A DNA stretch of 64,000 nt. Source: a bacterium (GTDB lineage: Bacteria > Electryoneota > Electryoneia > Electryoneales > Electryoneaceae). This document shows, in pieces, positions 17,547 to 24,170 of the stretch (position 1 is its first letter; every line of letters begins with the position of its first letter). A model generated the notes under the pieces. That model saw only the letters and a program-made list of their open reading frames with translations. It searched no databases and had not been told where the DNA came from. The DNA lies in contig JANQEY010000012.1 of the NCBI GenBank assembly GCA_028278125.1, positions 1 to 64,000 on the forward strand, read 5' to 3'. The position numbers and the translations under genes were made by a program.

Positions 17547-17900
17547 ATGGAAAGTTTTCGCAGGGAATTAAAACGGGGCACTATCGAATTAATTCTCCTG
17601 AAACTGCTTGATAAAGAGGATATGTATGGCTACCAGCTGGTGGCGTCCCTCGAAGAGAGTGGTGGAGAATTACTGAAGATAAAAGAGGGCACATTGTACC
17701 CGGTTCTCTACCGGCTGGAGGATAATGATTTAATCGAATCCTACCGCAGTAATCCCAAGAGAGGTGTTCCGCGTAAGTATTACAAGCTTACTGAAAAAGG
17801 AGTTACCCATCTTGGGAATCTTTTGGAAGAGTGGAATAATTTTTCTGCCCTGATAAACAGCCTGGTTAAAAATGGAGATAACAATCATGAACAGGATTGA
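17547..17900 (+). CDS. PadR-family transcriptional regulator
   Basis: A 117-aa winged-helix repressor of the PadR family. The family signature is clear: LKRGTIELILLKLLDKEDMYGYQL, then EGTLYPVLYRLEDNDLI and RKYYKLTEKG for the wing. Such proteins usually repress membrane or stress genes in response to an effector. AAAGG lies seven bases before ATG at 17547. The gene overlaps the next one (start 17887), the common PadR plus HAAS membrane protein pair. Regulation is probably autogenous through the palindrome at 17509-17529. Confidence 0.92.
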   Translation: MESFRRELKRGTIELILLKLLDKEDMYGYQLVASLEESGGELLKIKEGTLYPVLYRLEDNDLIESYRSNPKRGVPRKYYKLTEKGVTHLGNLLEEWNNFSALINSLVKNGDNNHEQD

Positions 17901-18666
17901 AAGATATATAAATGACGTAATGCGTAATATTTACGCACCGGCAAGCGAAAAGGAGAAGTTTGCATCTGATCTTCATTTGCACTTCAAGGAAGGTATCGAA
18001 AGCGGCGAAAGCGAGATCAACCTGATAAACCGGATGGGAGATCCCAAGGACGTCGCCAACGAATTTATGGCTGAAGTTTCGATGCAGGAGGCGAATTTTT
18101 TCGAGCGGTTGATAGCGTTTATTATCGATATGAATGTTTGTCATTTTATAACGATTCCGCTGCTGATGGCAATCATTTTTTCTCCGGCTGTTTTCTCTGA
18201 TTTTTTCACTGCTGTTGATCTTTTTCATTACCTGGATAGAAGCCATGCACAAATCCATGACGTTCATTTATCTGTCCTGGGTATTGTTCTACTGGTTGGT
18301 TTTTTCTTCATGATGCTGGGGGTGCAAATACTCTACTTCCCTATACTGGAACACTATTACGGTAAAACTCTTGGTAAACACTTGTTAAGGCTGCGTGTGC
18401 TTAATGAATCCGGCGCTGTACCCGGACTGGGCGCTACATTTATTCGAAGGTTGTCATATTACTTTGAAATTTTAACGCTTGATGCGATTTTTATATTTTT
18501 CACGGACAAAAAACAGAGAGCTTTTGACATGGTGGCGAAAACAATCGTGATCCGTGAAAAACACCTGGAAAAAACGCCACTAACATACCTGGCAATACTG
18601 GCTCTTCTGATTGTTCCGATAGTTGTGTTTATAGGTTTTATCTTATTGTTGGCTGGTATTTCATAA
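17887..18666 (+). CDS. HAAS-RDD membrane protein, PadR partner
   Basis: A 259-aa inner-membrane protein. Residues 1-80 are a soluble helical region like the HAAS/DUF1700 domain found next to PadR regulators (IERYINDVMRN, GEIxLINRMGDPKDVANEFM-like). The rest is an RDD domain: FERLIAFIIDMNVCHF as the first segment, YYGKTLGKHLLRLRVLNE, then RRLSYYFEIL and a KKQRAFDMVAKTIVI end, followed by one more helix. ATG at 17887 is chosen because GGAG lies eight bases upstream; it overlaps the PadR stop by 14 bases, so translation is coupled. Role unknown; the pair may sense the membrane state. Confidence 0.82.
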   Translation: MNRIERYINDVMRNIYAPASEKEKFASDLHLHFKEGIESGESEINLINRMGDPKDVANEFMAEVSMQEANFFERLIAFIIDMNVCHFITIPLLMAIIFSPAVFSDFFTAVDLFHYLDRSHAQIHDVHLSVLGIVLLVGFFFMMLGVQILYFPILEHYYGKTLGKHLLRLRVLNESGAVPGLGATFIRRLSYYFEILTLDAIFIFFTDKKQRAFDMVAKTIVIREKHLEKTPLTYLAILALLIVPIVVFIGFILLLAGIS

Positions 18667-18667
18667 T

Positions 18668-18717
18668 AAACCCTGTTGTCGAATACGCCTCGGCGTACAA
18701 GGCCAACAGGGCCACCC
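18668..18717. repeat. Hairpin repeat, GGGTGGCCC family, copy 5 (nested hairpin)
   Basis: AAACCCTGTTG...CAACAGGGCCACCC as in other copies, but the loop is enlarged and itself carries a second hairpin TACGCC/GGCGTA with loop TC. It looks like a copy with a second palindrome inserted in the loop. Confidence 0.65.
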
Positions 18718-18796
18718 ACGAAAGTGCGGACAGGCAGGGGCACTCAAAGGGGACAATTGAATCAATTCAAGAAAATTCTGTTGATTTGATAGAGAG

Positions 18797-18831
18797 AAAC
18801 CCGATCCGCCAGTAGGCGGATCGGGCCACCC
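18797..18831. repeat. Hairpin repeat, GGGTGGCCC family, copy 6
   Basis: AAACCC shoulder, perfect 11-bp stem CCCGATCCGCC/GGCGGATCGGG with loop AGTA, then GGGCCACCC. A related palindrome (CCCGGG arms) follows at about 18870-18893. An A-rich lead-in like that at position 1 precedes it. Confidence 0.7.
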
Positions 18832-18961
18832 TGTCAAATTATTTCTTTAAAATTCATATGTTTTATAGCCCGGGTTGTCTTACAGCCCGGGTTTCTCTTA
18901 CCTTTAAGTAAGGCTACTAATTTGAAGAATGTTTCCTGATTTTAAAGAGGGGATGTTAAGA

Positions 18962-20743
18962 ATGAGATTTAAGGCCGCCATTTCATCATTCATAGTTATT
19001 ATCTTAGTTGCTTGTTGTTTTGCTCAACTCGAGTTCACCTGGCATATAATCGAAGAGAATCTGTACCTACCATCGGATCCCGTTGCAGTTGATTTAGACG
19101 GAGATGAAGACTTGGATATTGTCTGCGGTACAGGGGAACCCTTGTCGTGGTGGGAAAATGAGGGTGGGTTCCCGTTCAGTTTTGTTTACCGGGAGGAACT
19201 ACCGGATAACTTTGACGATCCTTTATTTGTCAGATCCGCCGACATCGATAATGATGGTGACATGGACATTGTAGCAAACGGAAGGGTAGGTCTAATCACC
19301 TATTATATAAAATGGTGGGAGAATGATGGACAACCTGATCCAACGTTTCTGTGTCACGATATAGTCGAAGAGGCTGAAGTAAAATTTCCTCTTGATGTAG
19401 CAGATTTAGATAATGATGGTGATCAAGATATATTATCGTTTGGAATATGGAGGGAGGGACACACAATAACGAGAAAAATAGTTGTATATGAAAACTCTGA
19501 AAACGGGCAATTTAATTTAATCACCATCGAAATAGATATTGGCGTAAGTCCTTTAACTGATATTTCAGCATACGATATCGATGATGATGGGGACCTAGAC
19601 ATCATTTTCAGCACTCAAGATCACACACCAAGCGGCTACCGTTGGATGGAAAATCTTGGTAATATGGATTTTGAATCCGATATTGGATTAACTACGGGCT
19701 TATCTGGGCATTCATTTGATATAGCTGATCTGGATAATGATGATGATCCGGATATAATTACGACATCCGGTATGTCAGGAGATGAGATATTCTGGCTCGA
19801 AAACACTGGATTAGATCCTCCTGATTTTGAATATCATTTTGTGGACTGGCATATTGATCCTACAGCAATAAAAGCTGGAGATCTTGATAATGACGGTGAT
19901 ATTGATATTATGATCTCAGCTGGTGATCCTATTCATGGTAACTGGGGTGAAATTACATACAGACTGAATGACGGAGAGCAGAATTTTGAGGAGTACATTC
20001 TTGTAGGACCGAATTTTTACGGTCCTTATGGACAGGATTGCTTTATTGTTGAAGACATGGATTTAGACGGCGACCTTGATGTACTGGCCACAGCAGGTTT
20101 ATATCCCATGCTAGCATGGTTTGAAAATCATTTAATTGACGCAGAGATAGAACCTTTCCACCTTGAATCACCGGAACCGGGATTTACAACACCTGACACA
20201 CAGGTTGTCCTTGTTTGGAACCAGGCAATCCCGAATTTTGAAACAGGTATCACCTACCATATTAAATGCCATGACCACCCGGACAATGATGAAATAATAG
20301 CCGAAATAACAGACACAATATACGTTTTCACAGGTATTCCCGGTACACAATATTTCTGGGATGTAAAAGCTGTAGCAGATAACGGACTCGAACAATGGGC
20401 TGAAGAACAGTTCTGGCATTTTACGATTGTGGATACTACAAACTCAGTGGATGATCCATATGTATCCAGTTTTCCCACTGAGTTTGCAATTCAATCCGTT
20501 TATCCCAATCCCTTTAACGCTTCAACAACCATAACAGTTGCCTTACCTCAACCATCCCACCTGTCCCTGCAAATCTTCAACACAACAGGACAGAAGGTTT
20601 CAATACTTGCTGACGGGCAATACAGCCAGGGATATCAAAACTTTGTTTTTAATGCTTCAGGACTGTCCAGTGGGATTTATTTTGTGCAGATGGCAACATC
20701 TGGCAATTTTCAATCGATGAAGAAAGTTTTACTCATAAAATAA
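18962..20743 (+). CDS. Secreted VCBS/FG-GAP beta-propeller protein with T9SS sorting domain
   Basis: An exported protein of 593 aa. A signal peptide ends near VACCFAQ. Then come about seven repeats of a Ca-binding FG-GAP/VCBS propeller with DxDxDGDxD loops (DLDGDEDLDIV, DIDNDGDMDIV, DLDNDGDQDIL and more) and WWEN-type motifs. A fibronectin-like segment follows (FHLESPEPGFTTPDTQVVLV), then the T9SS type A tail (VYPNPFNASTTITVALPQ to KKVLLIK). Probably an adhesin or surface-binding protein. Start ATG at 18962 is preferred: GAGGGG lies nine bases upstream, whereas the ATG at 18953 directly abuts it. The 3' end is tandemly duplicated downstream. Confidence 0.85.
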   Translation: MRFKAAISSFIVIILVACCFAQLEFTWHIIEENLYLPSDPVAVDLDGDEDLDIVCGTGEPLSWWENEGGFPFSFVYREELPDNFDDPLFVRSADIDNDGDMDIVANGRVGLITYYIKWWENDGQPDPTFLCHDIVEEAEVKFPLDVADLDNDGDQDILSFGIWREGHTITRKIVVYENSENGQFNLITIEIDIGVSPLTDISAYDIDDDGDLDIIFSTQDHTPSGYRWMENLGNMDFESDIGLTTGLSGHSFDIADLDNDDDPDIITTSGMSGDEIFWLENTGLDPPDFEYHFVDWHIDPTAIKAGDLDNDGDIDIMISAGDPIHGNWGEITYRLNDGEQNFEEYILVGPNFYGPYGQDCFIVEDMDLDGDLDVLATAGLYPMLAWFENHLIDAEIEPFHLESPEPGFTTPDTQVVLVWNQAIPNFETGITYHIKCHDHPDNDEIIAEITDTIYVFTGIPGTQYFWDVKAVADNGLEQWAEEQFWHFTIVDTTNSVDDPYVSSFPTEFAIQSVYPNPFNASTTITVALPQPSHLSLQIFNTTGQKVSILADGQYSQGYQNFVFNASGLSSGIYFVQMATSGNFQSMKKVLLIK

Positions 20744-20752
20744 AAAGAACGT

Positions 20753-20782
20753 GGGTGGCCCTGTCAGCTTTGATGACAGGGT
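20753..20782. repeat. Hairpin repeat, GGGTGGCCC family, copy 7
   Basis: GGGTGGCCC shoulder with stem CCCTGTCA/TGACAGGG around GCTTTGA. It lies ten bases after the cargo gene stop, within the 264-bp duplicated unit. Confidence 0.7.
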
Positions 20783-20850
20783 CTATTGCGTCGTCTCGCG
20801 GCGTGATCAGCGAAAATTGATAGAATCAAACAGGCAGGAAGATCCTTAGT

Positions 20851-21007
20851 CGGTCAGAAAGTTTCATCAATTGCTGACGGGCAATACTGCCAGGGATATC
20901 AAAACTTTGTTTTTAATGGTTCAGGACTTTCCAGTGGGATTTATTTTGTAAAGATGGCAGTACCTGGCAATTTACAAGAGATGCAGAAAGTTTTACTCAT
21001 AAAATAA
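20851..21007 (+). pseudogene. Orphan T9SS tail fragment from a 264-bp tandem duplication
   Basis: The bases from about 20587 to 20850, covering the last 51 codons of the preceding cargo gene, its stop, the hairpin repeat and following spacer, are repeated at an offset of exactly 264 bases. The second copy (20851-21007) still reads open from GQKV to KVLLIK and a stop, but has no start codon, ribosome-binding site or upstream domain. Differences are mostly silent or conservative. It is a gene fragment, not a working gene. Confidence 0.85.
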
Positions 21008-21016
21008 AAATAACGT

Positions 21017-21046
21017 GGGTGGCCCTGTCAGCTTTGATGACAGGGT
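21017..21046. repeat. Hairpin repeat, GGGTGGCCC family, copy 8
   Basis: Identical in form to copy 7, at the 264-base offset, so made by the tandem duplication and not by independent insertion. Confidence 0.7.
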
Positions 21047-21116
21047 CTATTGCGTCGTCTTGCGGCGTGATCAGCGAAAATTGATAGAATCAAACAGGCA
21101 GGAAGAGCCTTAGTAT

Positions 21117-21147
21117 ACCCTGTTGTCGAAGCCAACAGGGCCACCCA
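21117..21147. repeat. Hairpin repeat, GGGTGGCCC family, copy 9
   Basis: ACCCTGTTG...CAACAGGGCCACCC with loop TCGAAGC, same stem as copy 4. It is followed at once by the A-rich lead-in and composite repeat. Confidence 0.7.
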
Positions 21148-21149
21148 AT

Positions 21150-21360
21150 TGGGATAATTTAATCAGTTCCAGAAAATTCTGCTGATTAAATAAAAAAATT
21201 GAGATTGCTTTGTTGGTGGGCAACTACACCCACCGAGCTACACTGCGTTCCGGTTCGTCGCTTCGCTTCCTCGCAACGACACCAACGACATAGCAGGCAG
21301 CCGGGTTGCATCCTCCTTCGCTAAAGCTACGGATGATAATCGTCAAGCCGAGCCACCAAC
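21150..21360. repeat. Composite dispersed repeat with variable hairpin, second full copy
   Basis: Order of parts: TTTAATCAGTTCC..GAAAATTCTGCTGATTAAATAAAA, GAGATTGCTTTGTT, hairpin GGTGGG/CCCACC, CGAGCTACACTGCGTTCCGG, CGTCGCTTCGCTTCC, CTCGCAACGACACCAA, then TTCGCTAAAGCTACGG words. The same parts are found at positions 1-84 and 330-470 in a similar order. Confidence 0.55.
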
Positions 21361-21385
21361 AATTGTAATTAACTTGACATAATGT

Positions 21386-21418
21386 AAAAAAGCCGGAATT
21401 TCTTGGGAAATCCGGCTA
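21386..21418 (-). terminator. Rho-independent terminator of the flagellin gene
   Basis: Read on the - strand: AGCCGGATTTCC pairs with the segment ending ATTCCGGCT, followed by TTTTTT. It lies 34 bases beyond the flagellin stop. Confidence 0.85.
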
Positions 21419-21451
21419 ATATTTATGTCCAGCATTAAAGTATTCTACTGT

Positions 21452-22291
21452 TTACCCTATCAACTGCGCCACCATCTGCGGGACCATGTTGGCCTGTGTC
21501 AGCATTGAAAGTCCTGATTGCATCAGGATCTGAGCACGGGTGAAGTTGGTCATCTCCTCGGCAATGTCGGCATCCCGGATCATCGATTCGGAGTTTACCG
21601 CGCTTTCACGGCTGATCTGCAGGTTGAGGATGGTATTCTGCAAACGTCCAACACTGGAGCCCATCCGTGTCCTGATGGAATCTTTCTCCAGGATCGCTTC
21701 GTCCATAGCGCCAATTGCTGTCTGTGCCGACAGTGTAGTTAATAGATCAAGTTCAGTTAAACCCAACGCATCTGCACGGGCATCCCCAAACGAAACATAA
21801 TAATAATCAACATTGCGAACATTATTGGTACCAATGTGAAGCTTGATACCGGTATTTGTGCCTGACAATGAACCGTCAAGGAGATACAGGCCATTGTAAT
21901 TTGTCGACCGGGCGATACGGGTAATTTCACTTCTCAGGTTATCAAACTCCCTGTTCAGGGCGACCCTGTCTTCAGTGGAAAGAACACCGTTTGATGCCTG
22001 CACCGCCAGGGCTCGCATCCGGATCAGCTTTTCATCGATGACACTCAGGGCGCCATCAGCCATTTGAACCAGGTTTATCGCCTGTTGAGCATTTTTCTGA
22101 GCTTCCGCCATTGAGGCTATCTGCGCGCGAAACCTTTCCGAGAGGTTTAATCCCGCCGGATCGTCCCAGGCATTATTTATCCTGAGACCACTGCTTAACC
22201 GGTTTATCGCCCGGTCAAGGTCGTTCTGCGCGGTGTGAATGTTTCGTTGTGCTGTCAGCGATAAAACATTCTGGTTGATTCTTGTGCTCAT
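21452..22291 (-). CDS. fliC: Flagellin
   Basis: The filament subunit of the flagellum, exported through the flagellar type III apparatus. At 279 aa it is a short flagellin holding just the conserved D0/D1 parts: N-terminal INQNVLSLTAQRNI, RLSSGLRINNAWDDPAGL and FRAQIASMAEAQKNAQQAI; C-terminal RMGSSVGRLQNTILNL and the closing ILMQSGLSMLTQANMVPQ. The variable outer domain is nearly absent. AGGAG stands before ATG at 22291. A sigma-28 promoter and a terminator frame it as a single-gene unit. It proves motility or a recent loss of it; no other flagellar gene lies in the window. Confidence 0.96.
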   Translation of the reverse strand: MSTRINQNVLSLTAQRNIHTAQNDLDRAINRLSSGLRINNAWDDPAGLNLSERFRAQIASMAEAQKNAQQAINLVQMADGALSVIDEKLIRMRALAVQASNGVLSTEDRVALNREFDNLRSEITRIARSTNYNGLYLLDGSLSGTNTGIKLHIGTNNVRNVDYYYVSFGDARADALGLTELDLLTTLSAQTAIGAMDEAILEKDSIRTRMGSSVGRLQNTILNLQISRESAVNSESMIRDADIAEEMTNFTRAQILMQSGLSMLTQANMVPQMVAQLIG

Positions 22292-22648
22292 GATTTTCTC
22301 CTGTTCTTTCCACCGTTTTTTACGAGACGGTTAAGAACTCGTCCCACTCACTCTATCGGAAACCCGAACAGTAACTTTAACTTTTTTTATAGTAAATTAT
22401 GAAATATTCTTCTGCGAGAGGTTTCGGTGGGTGTTGTAATGTGTTGTGTATAAAGACTATTAGCTATTCGATAAACCTTGAGAGGCAGGAGAGTCTTTTT
22501 TGTTGTTTACTTTAAGTTTTCTTAAAGTTGAGCGAGTTTAACAGGCAGGAATGACGGTATTAGAGTTGATAAGAGCATATTGTTTGCAAACAGATGGAGT
22601 ATTAATATCTTCACGAAGGTGCTTCGATAAACTGATGAAAGGATAAGG
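22292..22648. other. Divergent intergenic region, flagellin and 290-aa gene
   Basis: 357 bases. It holds the flagellin leader and its sigma-28 promoter. Nearer the + strand gene are a small inverted repeat CTTTAAG/CTTAAAG (22510-22527) and AAAGGATAAGG as ribosome-binding site. No promoter could be assigned for the + strand gene. Confidence 0.45.
22353..22379 (-). promoter_or_regulatory. Sigma-28 (FliA) promoter of flagellin
   Basis: Read on the - strand: TAAAGTTA, 11 bases, TCCGATAG. The classical consensus is TAAAGTTT-N11-GCCGATAA, so 13 of 16 positions agree and the spacing is exact. It gives a leader of about 55 bases before the flagellin ATG. Confidence 0.85.
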
Positions 22649-23521
22649 ATGTCGAAAGAACTCGAGGTGTATGGTTCAATTAAAAATGTTCTCTTCAGCA
22701 GGGTTACAAAGGATAATCTCCATGAAAGAAAAGTCGCTGATGCGGGATTTTCTTTTGGACTGGGTGGTTTTGATATAAACAACCTTTCCAGCCTGGGCGA
22801 GCTTGTGACGTGCCCCGGAAATGCTGCTGTTTTGCCGGCAAACAATATCGAGAAAGCAATCACCGGTAAAGAAGGCAGCTATTATACTCCATTCAACGTG
22901 AGGTTAACGGGTATTGGTAATAATAAACTGCAGACGCTGAACGGGGACAGCAAGACAATTTCTGCCTACGATATTTTCAACACGGCAATATCAGGGCGTA
23001 AGAATGACGGCAGTACATCTCCCCTGTTTGGTTGTGCCTGGTTTAGTAAGATAGAATTAGGCCGTGGATCATACCTGAAAAAATCACCAGTTCTGTCCAA
23101 TGCTCCGGCTGGGGGAAAACCAATCAGCGATCCTGAGGTTCATCCGGACTGGTTTGGTGCAGATCCAATTGAAGGCGATAAGGCTTTGCGGGTAATTGCA
23201 ATTGGTATTGCCATTGATTATACCTCTCAAGGAATCTCGGACCTTGACGGTCTAGAAAATAACATCTTCTACAAAAATCCAAATGATCCCGCAGGATCAA
23301 AAGAAATCCTGATCCATCAACATGCATTTATCCTGCAAGAAAATCCCGGTTCAGACAACAAAACTAATGAGAGTATCAAGAATACAACCGCTGAAGAGGC
23401 AACAAACCTGTGGCTAAATAATGGAACTATCATTGACGCAAAGCATATCCTCGATGACAGTATATTTTCTGATGTGTACTATACATTAGCCGAGTACGAT
23501 AGTATCAATCATATTTTTTGA
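22649..23521 (+). CDS. Unrecognised 290-aa cytoplasmic protein
   Basis: I do not recognise this family. The 290-aa sequence has no signal peptide, membrane segment or known catalytic motif. It has a glycine-rich patch early on (FSFGLGGFDINN), several asparagine/glycine turns (GIGNNKL, GRKNDGST), a conspicuous ALRVIAIGIAIDY beta-like strand and a histidine-containing EILIHQHAFIL strand, so a mostly beta protein is likely. The end is acidic. AAAGGATAAGG gives a sound start at 22649. It is 16 bases from the thioredoxin-like gene and almost certainly cotranscribed with it, and divergent from flagellin. Secreted-protein tails and repeats are absent. Confidence 0.7.
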   Translation: MSKELEVYGSIKNVLFSRVTKDNLHERKVADAGFSFGLGGFDINNLSSLGELVTCPGNAAVLPANNIEKAITGKEGSYYTPFNVRLTGIGNNKLQTLNGDSKTISAYDIFNTAISGRKNDGSTSPLFGCAWFSKIELGRGSYLKKSPVLSNAPAGGKPISDPEVHPDWFGADPIEGDKALRVIAIGIAIDYTSQGISDLDGLENNIFYKNPNDPAGSKEILIHQHAFILQENPGSDNKTNESIKNTTAEEATNLWLNNGTIIDAKHILDDSIFSDVYYTLAEYDSINHIF

Positions 23522-23537
23522 ACCGGGGACCGATAAA

Positions 23538-24071
23538 ATGTCAGAATATTTACCTGAAAACTTCCTCTTTACCGACGGACTGGAATGGTCTGATTACCTG
23601 GAAATTGCCGCCGGTGCAGAAATGCAGAAACGCCGATATGAAAAGGATCCCGGTGAAGAGATCCTAGCTTTTTTCAGGAACATCAGGTTAAAATTGAAAG
23701 TTGTGATCTTATCTGATCCGTCCTGTGCCGATTGCGCCTGGTCTGTTCCCCATATTATGCGTCTTCTCGATGAAATCCCTAAACTGGATACAATGTTGTT
23801 TATCAAGGCGGCTAATCCAGAATTGATGAATGTGATGCTGACAAAGGGTAAACAATCTACTCCCAAGATAGCTGTGCTGGGGGAGAATAGTTTGAAAATA
23901 TTGGGACTATGGGGACCACGCCCGGCAAAAATTCAGCAATATGTTGAGGAAAATGTGGGTAAAATACCGCCGTCCGAATGGAAACCGAATGTCTTCAAAT
24001 ATTACCGTGAAGATGGTTTGAGCGATCTGTATTCGGAAATTCGTCAACTGTTTTCAAATATTTTTTCATAA
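23538..24071 (+). CDS. Thioredoxin-like protein with CADC site
   Basis: A 177-aa cytoplasmic protein with a thioredoxin-like fold. After a helical N-terminal region (about 55 residues) the strand KVVILSDPSCADCAW carries a CxxC site of the form C-A-D-C, and the usual cis-proline follows at STPKIAVLG. Classical thioredoxin has CGPC, so the redox potential or partner is probably different. The C-terminal part (about 50 residues) is an added helical tail. The gene follows the 290-aa gene by 16 bases; the two may act together, but no substrate can be named. Confidence 0.72.
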   Translation: MSEYLPENFLFTDGLEWSDYLEIAAGAEMQKRRYEKDPGEEILAFFRNIRLKLKVVILSDPSCADCAWSVPHIMRLLDEIPKLDTMLFIKAANPELMNVMLTKGKQSTPKIAVLGENSLKILGLWGPRPAKIQQYVEENVGKIPPSEWKPNVFKYYREDGLSDLYSEIRQLFSNIFS

Positions 24072-24170
24072 TAGGAGCAGAGGGCATTTCTGCTTATCTT
24101 ATTCTTTCAAACTTACGATCTATAATATCCTTTTGTTACCTGCTTTATCCAATCTTTGCCGGAGAAAACA

